Shown here: piece by piece, positions 34,721 through 42,120 of the stretch
How positions within the stretch are numbered: the first letter of the stretch is position 1
Layout: the number at the start of each line of letters is the position of its first letter
NCBI RefSeq assembly: GCF_012849375.1
Contig: NZ_CP051684.1
Coordinates: forward strand, 4,712,001 to 4,776,000
From: Duganella dendranthematis
GTDB lineage: Bacteria > Pseudomonadota > Gammaproteobacteria > Burkholderiales > Burkholderiaceae_D
Reading direction: 5' to 3'
Length of the DNA: 64,000 nt
Notes under the pieces: generated by a model
Seen by the model: the letters and a program-made list of their open reading frames with translations, nothing else
What the model was told of the DNA's origin: nothing
The model's database searches: none
Translations under genes and position numbers: made by a program

Positions 34721-36232
34721 ATGCCTGATTCCCTGCTGAACGCCGTTTGGCCGGCGCTGGACTTGCCCGCTGCGGCGCTGGACGCCGTGCAACTGGTGGG
34801 CGAGGGCGCGTTGCCGTCGTACTTTGACGTGACCGGTCTGGCGGCGGCCTCGGTCGGCGCGGCGGCGCTGGCGGTGCGCGAGTTGATGCTGGCGCAAGGT
34901 TCTGCGCCGGGCCGCGTGTTGGTGGACCGGCGGCTGGCGTCAATGTGGTTCAGCTGGTCAATCGATCCGGTGGGCTGGGAACGGCCGCCGTTGTGGGACG
35001 CGGTGGCCGGCGATTATGCGACTGCCGACGGCTGGATACGCTTGCACACCAACGCGCCGCATCACCGCGCGGCTGCGCTGGCGGTGCTTGGTTGCCACGC
35101 AGAGCGTGCTGCGGTGGCGCGGGCGGTGGCCGGCTGGTCCGGGCTGGCGCTGGAGGCGGCGGTGGTGGCGCAAGGCGGTTGCGCAGCGGTGATGCGTTCG
35201 CTGGACGAGTGGCGGGTACACCCGCAAGGCCAAAGCGTCGCCAGGGAGCCGTTGATCGACTTCTGGGCCGCAGCGCCGAACAGCGCAGCGCAAGGCAGCC
35301 AGCAAGCGCGCGGCCGCGCGGATGGCGCCGCCGCTGCGGCAGCCGGCGGCGGCCGGCGAACATGGATGTGGACTGCGGGCCGGCCACTGGCTGGGCTGAA
35401 GGTGCTGGATCTGACGCGCGTGCTGGCCGGTCCGGTGGCGACGCGCTTCCTAGCCGGTTACGGCGCCGACGTGCTGCGGATCGATCCACCCAGCTGGAAC
35501 GAGCCGGGCGTGATTCCGGAGGTGTCGCTTGGCAAGCGCTGCGCGCGTCTGGATTTGACGCAGGCGGCCGATCGCGCCGTGTTTGAAGGTTTGCTGGCGG
35601 AGGCTGACGTGCTGGTGCACGGCTATCGACCGGATGCGCTAGAGCGTCTGGGCTTTGGTGAACAAATGCGTCGGCAACTTAATCCGGGCCTGATCGACGT
35701 TTCGCTGGATGCGTACGGCTGGACCGGCCCGCTGGCCGGCCGGCGCGGTTTCGATAGTCTGGTGCAAATGAGCTGTGGCATAGCCCAGCATGGCATGCAG
35801 ATGCAAGGCGCGGACAAGCCGGTGCCGCTGCCGGTGCAGGCGCTCGACCACGCCACCGGCTATCTGATGGCCGCCGCTGTGGTGCGCGCGTTGATTGCCC
35901 GCCTTAATGACGGCCGCACGCTGCACGCCCGGCTGTCGCTGGCCCGCACTGCCTTGCTCCTGACAGACGCGCTGCCGTCCGCCTGCGTCGCCGACTCGGC
36001 GTCCAGCGTCACGCCATCGCCGGGCTCGACTGCGCATCCGCCTGCCGCCGCGCCGCTGGTCAATACCCTCGCACCAACCGGTGACGGCGACTTCGCGCCA
36101 CAGCTGGAGCAGACCGAGTGGGGGCCGGCGCGCCGCTACCGGCCGCCGGTGGAAATTGCCGGCGCCGCCATGGCCTGGGACCGGCCGGCAAGCAGCCTTG
36201 GCTCATCCGCAGCGCGCTGGCGCCAGGAATAA
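34721..36232 (+). CDS. CaiB/BaiF (family III) CoA-transferase with extra N-terminal half
   Basis: A 503-residue protein. The family III N-terminal signature RPLAGLKVLDLTRVLAGPVA begins only at about residue 222. It continues with ATRFLAGYGADVLRIDPPSW, LGKRCARLDL and GLIDVSLDAYGWTGPLAGR; the candidate catalytic Asp is in QALDHATGYLM. Residues 50-200 (DGWIRLHTNAPHHRAAALAV, MRSLDEWRVHPQG) resemble the C-terminal half of ordinary CaiB proteins, so the domain order looks permuted or duplicated. The product should transfer CoA between carboxylates. It is divergent from the citrate-synthase-like gene, which may act on the same acyl-CoA. GGAG precedes the ATG. Confidence 0.82.
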   Translation: MPDSLLNAVWPALDLPAAALDAVQLVGEGALPSYFDVTGLAAASVGAAALAVRELMLAQGSAPGRVLVDRRLASMWFSWSIDPVGWERPPLWDAVAGDYATADGWIRLHTNAPHHRAAALAVLGCHAERAAVARAVAGWSGLALEAAVVAQGGCAAVMRSLDEWRVHPQGQSVAREPLIDFWAAAPNSAAQGSQQARGRADGAAAAAAGGGRRTWMWTAGRPLAGLKVLDLTRVLAGPVATRFLAGYGADVLRIDPPSWNEPGVIPEVSLGKRCARLDLTQAADRAVFEGLLAEADVLVHGYRPDALERLGFGEQMRRQLNPGLIDVSLDAYGWTGPLAGRRGFDSLVQMSCGIAQHGMQMQGADKPVPLPVQALDHATGYLMAAAVVRALIARLNDGRTLHARLSLARTALLLTDALPSACVADSASSVTPSPGSTAHPPAAAPLVNTLAPTGDGDFAPQLEQTEWGPARRYRPPVEIAGAAMAWDRPASSLGSSAARWRQE

Positions 36233-36272
36233 GGGTAGAATCTATCTCTATTCACCGCTTTGGTGCATGTAT

Positions 36273-36304
36273 CCATGTTGCATACTATGTAAGTACCAAC
36301 ATGG
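36273..36304 (+). promoter_or_regulatory. inverted repeat in the fliD leader
   Basis: Eight-base arms CCATGTTG (36273-36280) and CAACATGG (36297-36304) enclose 16 bases and end 10 bp before the fliD ATG, so the right arm covers the ribosome-binding region. It could sequester the start or bind a dimeric repressor. No sigma-28 promoter was found. Confidence 0.4.
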
Positions 36305-36314
36305 CGGACCCATC

Positions 36315-37700
36315 ATGACAACTATCAGCAATACGACTAGCTCTACCAGCTCAGGCGTTTCGACCGACGTGTACAACCGCGTCGCGCAAACCATGGCCCC
36401 GGCATCCGCCGCTGCCAACAAGGTCAACGCGTCCATCACCAAGGATCAGACCAAGCTGTCGGCGCTGGGACAGTTACAGAGCGCCTTATCCAATTTCCAG
36501 CAACTGGTGGCCGGGCTGACTGGTGATGGCCTCAGCACCAGCGCCGCCAGCTCGGCCAAGTCGGTGCTGACAGCCACCTCGACCGGCAGCGCCAAGGCCG
36601 GTACCTACGCGGTAGACGTCAAGCAATTAGCCCAGGGCCAGTTCCTGACCAGCGATGATTTCGCCACCGACGCCAACGGCAAGGTCGGCACCGGCGCCAC
36701 CACCACCGTCAAGATCGACTTCGGCACCGCCGGCGGCGACAAGGGCTTTGTCGCCAACGCAGCGCTGACCAGCAAGAGTGTCACCATCGACGCCAGCAAC
36801 AACACGCCGGACGGCATCGCCGCCGCGTTCAAGGCGGCTGGCGTTGACGTCAGCGTGGTCAAGGGCAAGAACGGCGAATATTCACTGTCGATCGCGGGCG
36901 AATCCGGCGCCGCCAACAGCATGCGCATCAGCGTCAGCGGCGACGCCGCACTGAAGAATCTGCTGGCCTACGATCCGACCGGCACCCAAAAACTCACGCA
37001 GACCAGCGCCGCGCAGGACGCCATCCTCACCGTCGACGGCGGCAAGGAAATCAAGAGCGCGAGCAATACCATCAAGGACAGCGCCATCGCCGGCGCCACT
37101 TTGAACCTGGTCACGGCCGGCAAGAGCGACGTCACCGTTGCGGCCGGCGCCAGCCAGATAAGCGACAACCTGAAATCGCTGGTCACCGCGTATAACGACC
37201 TCAACGCCAAAATGCAGAAGCTGCAAAAGGGCGACCTCAAGTCCGACACCGCGATGAACCAGGCCGTCAACCAGATGAGCCAGCTGCTGAAGACCGGCGG
37301 CGGCAGCGTCTCGGTCACCAAGCTGGCCGCCGCCGGCCTCAGCCAGGACAAGGATGGCAACCTGGTGCTGGACGACAAAAAGCTGCAAGCCGCGCTGACC
37401 ACCGATTCGTCCGCCGTGTCCAAGCTATTCACCACCAGCGACGGCCGTGGCATCGCCGACCTGCTGTCGGCCAAGGCCGGCTCGCTGAGCTCGACCAGCA
37501 GCGTGCTGAACAAGGAAACCTCGCTGGTCACCAACGACATCAAGAGCCTGACCGCCAAGAAAGCCAGCATGACCAAGGCGCTGACCGCCCAGGCCAACGC
37601 GCTGGCGGCGCTGTACACCGCCCAGGCCCAGACTGGTTCCGGCAGCGCGTTGAACGGCACCAGTACCGGTACCGGCACCCTGTTCGACATGCTGGGCTGA
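36315..37700 (+). CDS. fliD: flagellar filament capping protein FliD (orphan)
   Basis: 461 residues from the ATG at 36315; the open frame extends upstream to 36081, but that part lies in the CoA-transferase gene. Helical N-terminal region (residues 1-60, VYNRVAQTMAPASAAANKVN, then SALGQLQSALSNFQQLVAGL), a variable Thr/Ser/Ala-rich D2-D3 region (80-240), and a C-terminal FliD domain (about 250-450: DNLKSLVTAYNDLNAKMQ, KLAAAGLSQDKDGNLVLDDK). It caps the flagellar filament and helps flagellin fold. No flagellar gene is near: it lies between a CoA-transferase and a polyamine-binding protein, so it is probably a second or relocated copy. Confidence 0.85.
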   Translation: MTTISNTTSSTSSGVSTDVYNRVAQTMAPASAAANKVNASITKDQTKLSALGQLQSALSNFQQLVAGLTGDGLSTSAASSAKSVLTATSTGSAKAGTYAVDVKQLAQGQFLTSDDFATDANGKVGTGATTTVKIDFGTAGGDKGFVANAALTSKSVTIDASNNTPDGIAAAFKAAGVDVSVVKGKNGEYSLSIAGESGAANSMRISVSGDAALKNLLAYDPTGTQKLTQTSAAQDAILTVDGGKEIKSASNTIKDSAIAGATLNLVTAGKSDVTVAAGASQISDNLKSLVTAYNDLNAKMQKLQKGDLKSDTAMNQAVNQMSQLLKTGGGSVSVTKLAAAGLSQDKDGNLVLDDKKLQAALTTDSSAVSKLFTTSDGRGIADLLSAKAGSLSSTSSVLNKETSLVTNDIKSLTAKKASMTKALTAQANALAALYTAQAQTGSGSALNGTSTGTGTLFDMLG

Positions 37701-37792
37701 GCGCCGCACGGGTTTCGTAACGAATCCCTTGCATCCGGACCGGCTATGCCCGATCATCACGGCTTGTGCGTGTATCCATTTTCGGAGGTGTT

Positions 37793-38902
37793 ATGGCAGG
37801 GAAGTTCGTTGGCGCGGCGCTGGTGGCTGCTGGTTTGATGGTAGGCGCGGTGCAAGGTGCCGTTGCGCAAGAGGAAAAAGTCCTCAATATCTACAACTGG
37901 TCGGACTACATCGCCGAGGATACGGTTAAGAATTTTGAAAAAGAAACCGGTATCAAGGTCCGTTACGACCTGTTCGATAACAACGAAATCCTGAACTCCA
38001 AGCTGGTGGCCGGCAAGTCCGGCTACGACATCGTGGTGCCGACCGCCCAATGGGCGCGGTTGCAGATCGATGCCAAGCAGCTGCGCAAGCTGGACAAGAC
38101 CAAGCTGCCGAATCTGAAAAATCTCGACCCGGCCATCCAGGCCAAGCTGGCCAATATCGATCCGGGCAACGACTACCTGGTCGACTGGCTGTGGGGTTAC
38201 ACCACGGTCGGCATCAATGTCAACAAGGTCAAGGCCGCGCTGGGCGGCATGCCGATGCCGGACAATGCCTGGGAGCTGGTGTTCAATCCGAAGTATGCGT
38301 CCAAGCTGAAATCGTGCGGCGTGTCCTTCCTCGACTCGCCGTCGGAAGTGCTGCCGCCGGCGCTGATCTACGCCGGCAAGCCGGCTTTCTCGAAAAACGC
38401 TGCCGACTACGTGGAAGCGGGCAAGGTGCTGCAGGCGATCCGTCCTTACGTTACGCTGTTCAGCTCGTCTGGTTATATCAATGACCTGGCCAACGGCGGC
38501 GTATGCGTGGCGCTGGGCTGGTCGGGCGACATCAACATCGCGCGTCAGCGCGCCATTGACGCCAAGAACGGCAATGTGATCGAAGTGCTGGTGCCGAAGA
38601 CTTCGGCGGCGCTGGTGTTCGACACGATGGCGATTCCAGCCGATGCGCCGCACCCGAACAATGCGCATTTGTGGATCAACTACATCATGCGCCCGGAAGT
38701 CCACGCCAGCCTGACCAACAAGGTGTTCTACGCCAACCCGAACGCGGCCAGCGTCAAGTTCGTGCGCAAGGATATCGCCGGCAACAAGACGGTGTTCCTG
38801 TCGGACGAGGACAAGAAGAAGATGGCTGCGCCGGAGCCGGTGCCGGCGGATATTCGCCGCAATATCACGCGCATCTACACCAAGTTCAAAACTGGCGTTT
38901 GA
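37793..38902 (+). CDS. potF: polyamine (putrescine) ABC transporter substrate-binding protein
   Basis: A 369-residue periplasmic binding protein; start 37793 with GGAGGTG just upstream and signal peptide ending GAVQGAVAQ. The mature N-terminus VLNIYNWSDYIAEDTVKNFE is diagnostic for PotD/PotF-type polyamine receptors, as are FDNNEILNSKLVAGKSGYDI and DWLWGYTTVGINVNKVK. It is an orphan: the permease and ATPase genes (potGHI) are not beside it. Exact ligand (putrescine or spermidine) is uncertain. A REP-like palindrome lies 28 bp past its stop. Confidence 0.9.
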   Translation: MAGKFVGAALVAAGLMVGAVQGAVAQEEKVLNIYNWSDYIAEDTVKNFEKETGIKVRYDLFDNNEILNSKLVAGKSGYDIVVPTAQWARLQIDAKQLRKLDKTKLPNLKNLDPAIQAKLANIDPGNDYLVDWLWGYTTVGINVNKVKAALGGMPMPDNAWELVFNPKYASKLKSCGVSFLDSPSEVLPPALIYAGKPAFSKNAADYVEAGKVLQAIRPYVTLFSSSGYINDLANGGVCVALGWSGDINIARQRAIDAKNGNVIEVLVPKTSAALVFDTMAIPADAPHPNNAHLWINYIMRPEVHASLTNKVFYANPNAASVKFVRKDIAGNKTVFLSDEDKKKMAAPEPVPADIRRNITRIYTKFKTGV

Positions 38903-38930
38903 CGCGCCTTTTTACCCCGCATGGCCAGAT

Positions 38931-38960
38931 GGGGTCTGACCCCGTGCGGGGTCAGACCCC
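38931..38960. repeat. REP-like perfect inverted repeat
   Basis: Arms GGGGTCTGACCCC (38931-38943) and GGGGTCAGACCCC (38948-38960) pair perfectly around GTGC, and each arm is itself an odd palindrome (GGGGTC-N-GACCCC). There is no T-tract. Its self-symmetric arms and intergenic position fit a dispersed REP-type element, though no second copy was seen in this window. Confidence 0.65.
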
Positions 38961-39008
38961 TAAGCGGCGATGCACGCGCGTCGCTAACAGCTGCGGGGTA
39001 GGTGGATG

Positions 39009-39128
39009 CTAGTCGTGATACCGGTCCAGCAAGCGATTTTTACTGCCACGCATTTCCTGTACCAGTTCATAGACCACGAGGGCGATCATGCCCCCGAACA
39101 TCCCCATGGTGAGCAAGGTGAACATCAT
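39009..39128 (-). CDS. 39-residue single-span membrane protein
   Basis: A short frame from ATG 39128 to a TAG at 39009-39011, preceded by a strong GGGGGAGG at 5-base spacing. The product starts MMFTLLTMGMFGGMIALVVY, a single hydrophobic helix rich in Met and Gly. A charged tail EMRGSKNRLLDRYHD follows. The ribosome-binding site, the helix-plus-positive-tail topology and the lack of any other gene in the 288-bp gap support it as real. Small membrane proteins of this kind often modulate a larger membrane partner; no function is assigned. It sits upstream of sixA in the same orientation as sixA/ppk1, but not overlapping. Confidence 0.65.
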   Translation of the reverse strand: MMFTLLTMGMFGGMIALVVYELVQEMRGSKNRLLDRYHD

Positions 39129-39190
39129 GATGGCCTCCCCCGAGTAGTTGATACAATTAAACTCTAGCAGATGGCGGAGGCTTTACAAGC

Positions 39191-39658
39191 CTATTTCACG
39201 ACCAGGTCGGCTGCCATGACGGCTTTCAGATACACACTCAGCGGATCGCCCGGTTCGCGTTGCGCGAACCACCAGGCGCTGGCCTTGCGGATGTCCCATT
39301 CGAGGTCATCGCCGGTCATCAGCATCGACGCCACCTGACCCAACGTCGGCTGGTGGCCGACCACCAGCACCGACTCTTTATTGCCCGGCCAGTTGACCGC
39401 CTTGAGGATGTCGGCCGGATCGGCGCCCGGCGCCAGGTCGGTATGGATTTTGAATTTGCGGCCCAGCGCCTCAACCGTCTGCAAGGTGCGTACGGCCGGG
39501 CTGGACAGGATACGGCAGCTGTCCGGCAGCTGCGAGTTCAGCCATTGGCCCATGCGACGCGCCTGTTTCTGGCCCTTGACCGTCAGCGCCCGTTCCAGAT
39601 CGGTCATGCCGGGCGCCGCATCTTCGGCCTCGGCGTGCCGCCACAAAATGAGATCCAT
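39191..39658 (-). CDS. sixA: phosphohistidine phosphatase SixA
   Basis: A 155-residue histidine phosphatase of the RHG/phosphoglycerate mutase fold, which dephosphorylates phosphohistidines such as those of the nitrogen PTS in E. coli. Start 39658 with AGGAGA upstream. Catalytic motif WRHAEAED at residues 6-13, ILSSPAVRTLQTVEALG (second Arg region), and VLVVGHQPTLGQ (second His). It follows ppk1 on the same strand, a pairing common in Burkholderiales. Confidence 0.93.
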   Translation of the reverse strand: MDLILWRHAEAEDAAPGMTDLERALTVKGQKQARRMGQWLNSQLPDSCRILSSPAVRTLQTVEALGRKFKIHTDLAPGADPADILKAVNWPGNKESVLVVGHQPTLGQVASMLMTGDDLEWDIRKASAWWFAQREPGDPLSVYLKAVMAADLVVK

Positions 39659-39713
39659 GCTTTTCTCCTGAGTTATAGCTGGAAACACATTAGAAAACAG
39701 ATCCCGCAGATGT

Positions 39714-39739
39714 CGCCGCGCCCCTCCCGGCGCGCGGCG
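39714..39739 (-). terminator. GC-rich hairpin after ppk1, no T-tract
   Basis: Eight-base arms CGCCGCGC (39714-39721) and GCGCGGCG (39732-39739) lie directly past the ppk1 stop, between ppk1 and sixA. Without a T-run it may only attenuate transcription into sixA or protect the ppk1 mRNA end. Confidence 0.35.
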
Positions 39740-39741
39740 GC

Positions 39742-41838
39742 TTATTCTCCCAGATGGGCGTTGGGCGTGCCCAGCGTTTCCATCAGATGCTGCTGCGCGC
39801 TGAACGGCGCCTGCTTGCTGCGCGCCTTGCGGCGCTGGTAGTGGCCGTCCGCTTCCAGCTCCCACGCATTCATATTGTCCTTCAGGTACGGCGTCAAACC
39901 CTCGGCCATCACCCGCCGCTTGAGCGCCTTGTCCAGGATCGGGAAGGCGACTTCGATGCGGCGGAACAGGTTGCGGCTCATCCAGTCGGCGCTGGCCAGA
40001 TAGGTATCATGCGCCAGGTCGTTGCGGAAGTAGTAAATGCGGCTGTGCTCCAGGAAGCGGCCGATCACCGAACGCACCTTGATGTTTTCCGACAGCCCCG
40101 GCACGCCCGGCTTCAGGGTGCAGGCGCCGCGCACGATCAGGTCGATCTTGACGCCGTCCTTGGACGCCGCGTATAGCGCGCGGATCACCGATTCGTCCAC
40201 CAATGCATTGATTTTAACAATAATCCGGCCCGGTCGTCCCGCGCGCGCAATCCGCGCTTCGTTGCGGATCGCCTTGATGATTTCGTTCTGCAGCGCGAAC
40301 GGCGCCAGCCACAGGTGCGTGAGCCGGTGCGGCTTGGTCAGCGAGGTCAGATGGATGAACACTTCGTTGACTTCCTGGCTCATGCCCGGATGGCAGGTCA
40401 AGAGGCCGAAGTCGGTATAGAACTTGGTGGTGGTCGGGTGGTAGTTGCCGGTGCCGAGGTGGGCGTAGTAGCGCAGCTTGCCTTCTTCGCGGCGGATCAC
40501 CAGCGCGACCTTGGCGTGGGTCTTCAGGCCGACCACGCCGTACACCACCTGCGCGCCGGCCTGTTCCAGCTTGTCGGCCCAGTTGATGTTGGCTTCCTCG
40601 TCGAAGCGCGCCTTGAGCTCGACGATGACCGTGACTTCCTTGCCGGCGCGGGCGGCGATAATCAGCGACTCCATCAGGTCGGAGTTCATGCCGGTGCGGT
40701 AAATCGTCTGCTTGATCGCCACCACCGCCGGGTCGAAGGCGGCGCTGCGGATGAAGTCGATAACTGTCTGGAACGACTGGTAAGGATGGTGCAGCAGGAT
40801 ATCGCGCTCGCGCAGCGCAGCGAAGATATCCTGGTTGCCCGGCTTGTAAGCCTGGCCGGGGAAGAACGGCGGGAAGCGCAGTTCCGGATTGTGGACGTGG
40901 TCCATGATCTCGTTCAGCCGCACCAGATTGACCGGGCCGTTGACCGCGTACAGCCGGCTTTGATGCAGGCCGAACTGGTCGAGCAGGAACTGTGACAGCT
41001 CGGGCGGGCAGTTCATCGCCACTTCCAGCCGCACCGAGGCGCCGAACTGGCGGCCGACCAGCTCGCCTTTGAGCGCCTGGCGCAGGTTTTTGACTTCGTC
41101 CTCGTCGACCCACAGGTCGCTGTCGCGGGTCACGCGGAACTGCGAGTAGCCGATCACTTCGCGGCCGGCGAACAGGTCCGAAATGTGGGCGTGGATCACC
41201 GATGACAGCAGGCAGAACGACATGCCGCCGCTTTTCGACAAATGATCCGGCAGACGGATCACGCGCGGCAGCACGCGCGGCGCCTTGACGATGGCGATCG
41301 CCGTGCCACGGCCGAAGGCGTCCTTGCCGCCCAGCTGGACGATGAAGTTGAGGCTCTTGTTAACCACTTGCGGGAACGGGTGGGCAGGATCGAGGCCGAT
41401 TGGCGTCAGCAGCGGCCGCACCTCGGTGTCGAAGTAGTCCTTGACCCAGGCGCGCTGCGCCTCGTTGCGCTCGTTGTGGCGCACCAGGTGAATGCCGTGG
41501 GCCGCCATCTCGGGCAGGATCTGGGTATTCAACAGTTCATATTGGTCGGTCACCAGCGCGTGGCATTCATTGCTGATACGCGACAGCGTGGCGACCAGGG
41601 CAGGGTGGCTGGACAGCGCGCCGTCGCCGGCGCCGGCCGCCAGCAGGCTGGCGACGCGCACTTCAAAGAATTCGTCGAGGTTGCTGCTGGCGATGCACAG
41701 ATAACGCAGCCGCTCTAATAAAGGAATGCTGCGGTCTTCCGCCTGCGCCAGGACGCGGCGGTTGAACATCAGTTGCGACAGTTCCCGGTCCAGGAAAGCC
41801 GAGTTCTTGTTTACTTCAGCATGCAAGTCAGGCTTCAT
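39742..41838 (-). CDS. ppk1: polyphosphate kinase 1
   Basis: A 698-residue enzyme that reversibly polymerises the ATP gamma-phosphate into polyphosphate. N-domain ASSNLDEFFEVRVASL supplies the ATP-contacting Asn (about residue 53). The two catalytic-domain histidines lie in GVVGLKTHAKVALVIRREEG (about 440) and HLGTGNYHPTTTKFYTDFG (about 460). GRFLEHSRIYYFRN, and LASADWMSRNLFRRIEVAFP are C-terminal family hallmarks. Length is typical (about 690-700). Candidate Pho boxes lie upstream on its strand, linking it to the divergent pst operon. Confidence 0.97.
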   Translation of the reverse strand: MKPDLHAEVNKNSAFLDRELSQLMFNRRVLAQAEDRSIPLLERLRYLCIASSNLDEFFEVRVASLLAAGAGDGALSSHPALVATLSRISNECHALVTDQYELLNTQILPEMAAHGIHLVRHNERNEAQRAWVKDYFDTEVRPLLTPIGLDPAHPFPQVVNKSLNFIVQLGGKDAFGRGTAIAIVKAPRVLPRVIRLPDHLSKSGGMSFCLLSSVIHAHISDLFAGREVIGYSQFRVTRDSDLWVDEDEVKNLRQALKGELVGRQFGASVRLEVAMNCPPELSQFLLDQFGLHQSRLYAVNGPVNLVRLNEIMDHVHNPELRFPPFFPGQAYKPGNQDIFAALRERDILLHHPYQSFQTVIDFIRSAAFDPAVVAIKQTIYRTGMNSDLMESLIIAARAGKEVTVIVELKARFDEEANINWADKLEQAGAQVVYGVVGLKTHAKVALVIRREEGKLRYYAHLGTGNYHPTTTKFYTDFGLLTCHPGMSQEVNEVFIHLTSLTKPHRLTHLWLAPFALQNEIIKAIRNEARIARAGRPGRIIVKINALVDESVIRALYAASKDGVKIDLIVRGACTLKPGVPGLSENIKVRSVIGRFLEHSRIYYFRNDLAHDTYLASADWMSRNLFRRIEVAFPILDKALKRRVMAEGLTPYLKDNMNAWELEADGHYQRRKARSKQAPFSAQQHLMETLGTPNAHLGE

Positions 41839-41913
41839 GTGTTTTTGATCACTTTGCAGGTAGTTCCATTCTAGCGTGTTTAAGCCAAGAATGATTGCAA
41901 CAGTGTAAAGAAG

Positions 41914-41936
41914 AAATATGACAGCCCCATGACAGA
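41914..41936 (-). promoter_or_regulatory. candidate Pho box for ppk1
   Basis: On the minus strand the sequence reads CTGTCATGGGG CTGTCATATTT: two CTGTCAT units exactly 11 bp apart, the PhoB box layout. It lies about 80 bp upstream of the ppk1 start and points toward it. A further CTGTCATAAATG is on the plus strand at 41939-41950. Confidence 0.65.
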
Positions 41937-42050
41937 CTCTGTCATAAATGACCGCGGATTATGACAAGGCGGCGTAACATAGAGGGATCACGCACTCAGT
42001 TTACAGAGGGAAGGGCGGTCTGCTTAACTATTTTTGAAATATTTTGACCA

Positions 42051-42072
42051 TGTCATAAACATGTCATAAATG
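42051..42072 (+). promoter_or_regulatory. candidate Pho box for pstS
   Basis: Two tandem 11-bp units TGTCATAAACA (42051-42061) and TGTCATAAATG (42062-42072) closely match the PhoB consensus repeat. A possible -10 (TAGACT, 42078-42083) follows, and a third CTGTCATAAAA lies at 42099-42109 before the pstS start. PhoB, encoded downstream at 46773, is the expected activator under phosphate limitation. Confidence 0.75.
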
Positions 42073-42120
42073 GCCGTTAGACTTCGCAGCATCCTAACCT
42101 GTCATAAAAAAGGACTTGAA

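Noticed and set aside
36081..36314. Upstream extension of fliD
   Set aside because: The extension overlaps the CoA-transferase C-terminus and shows no FliD-like sequence; the ATG at 36315 starts the conserved region.
36233..36314. Sigma-28 flagellar promoter before fliD
   Set aside because: No TAAA-N15-GCCGATAA-like match was found in the gap.
37710..37728. Imperfect palindrome GGGTTTCGT-A-ACGAATCCC after fliD considered as terminator
   Set aside because: The arms leave almost no loop, have one mismatch and no T-tract, so neither a terminator nor a specific operator can be supported.
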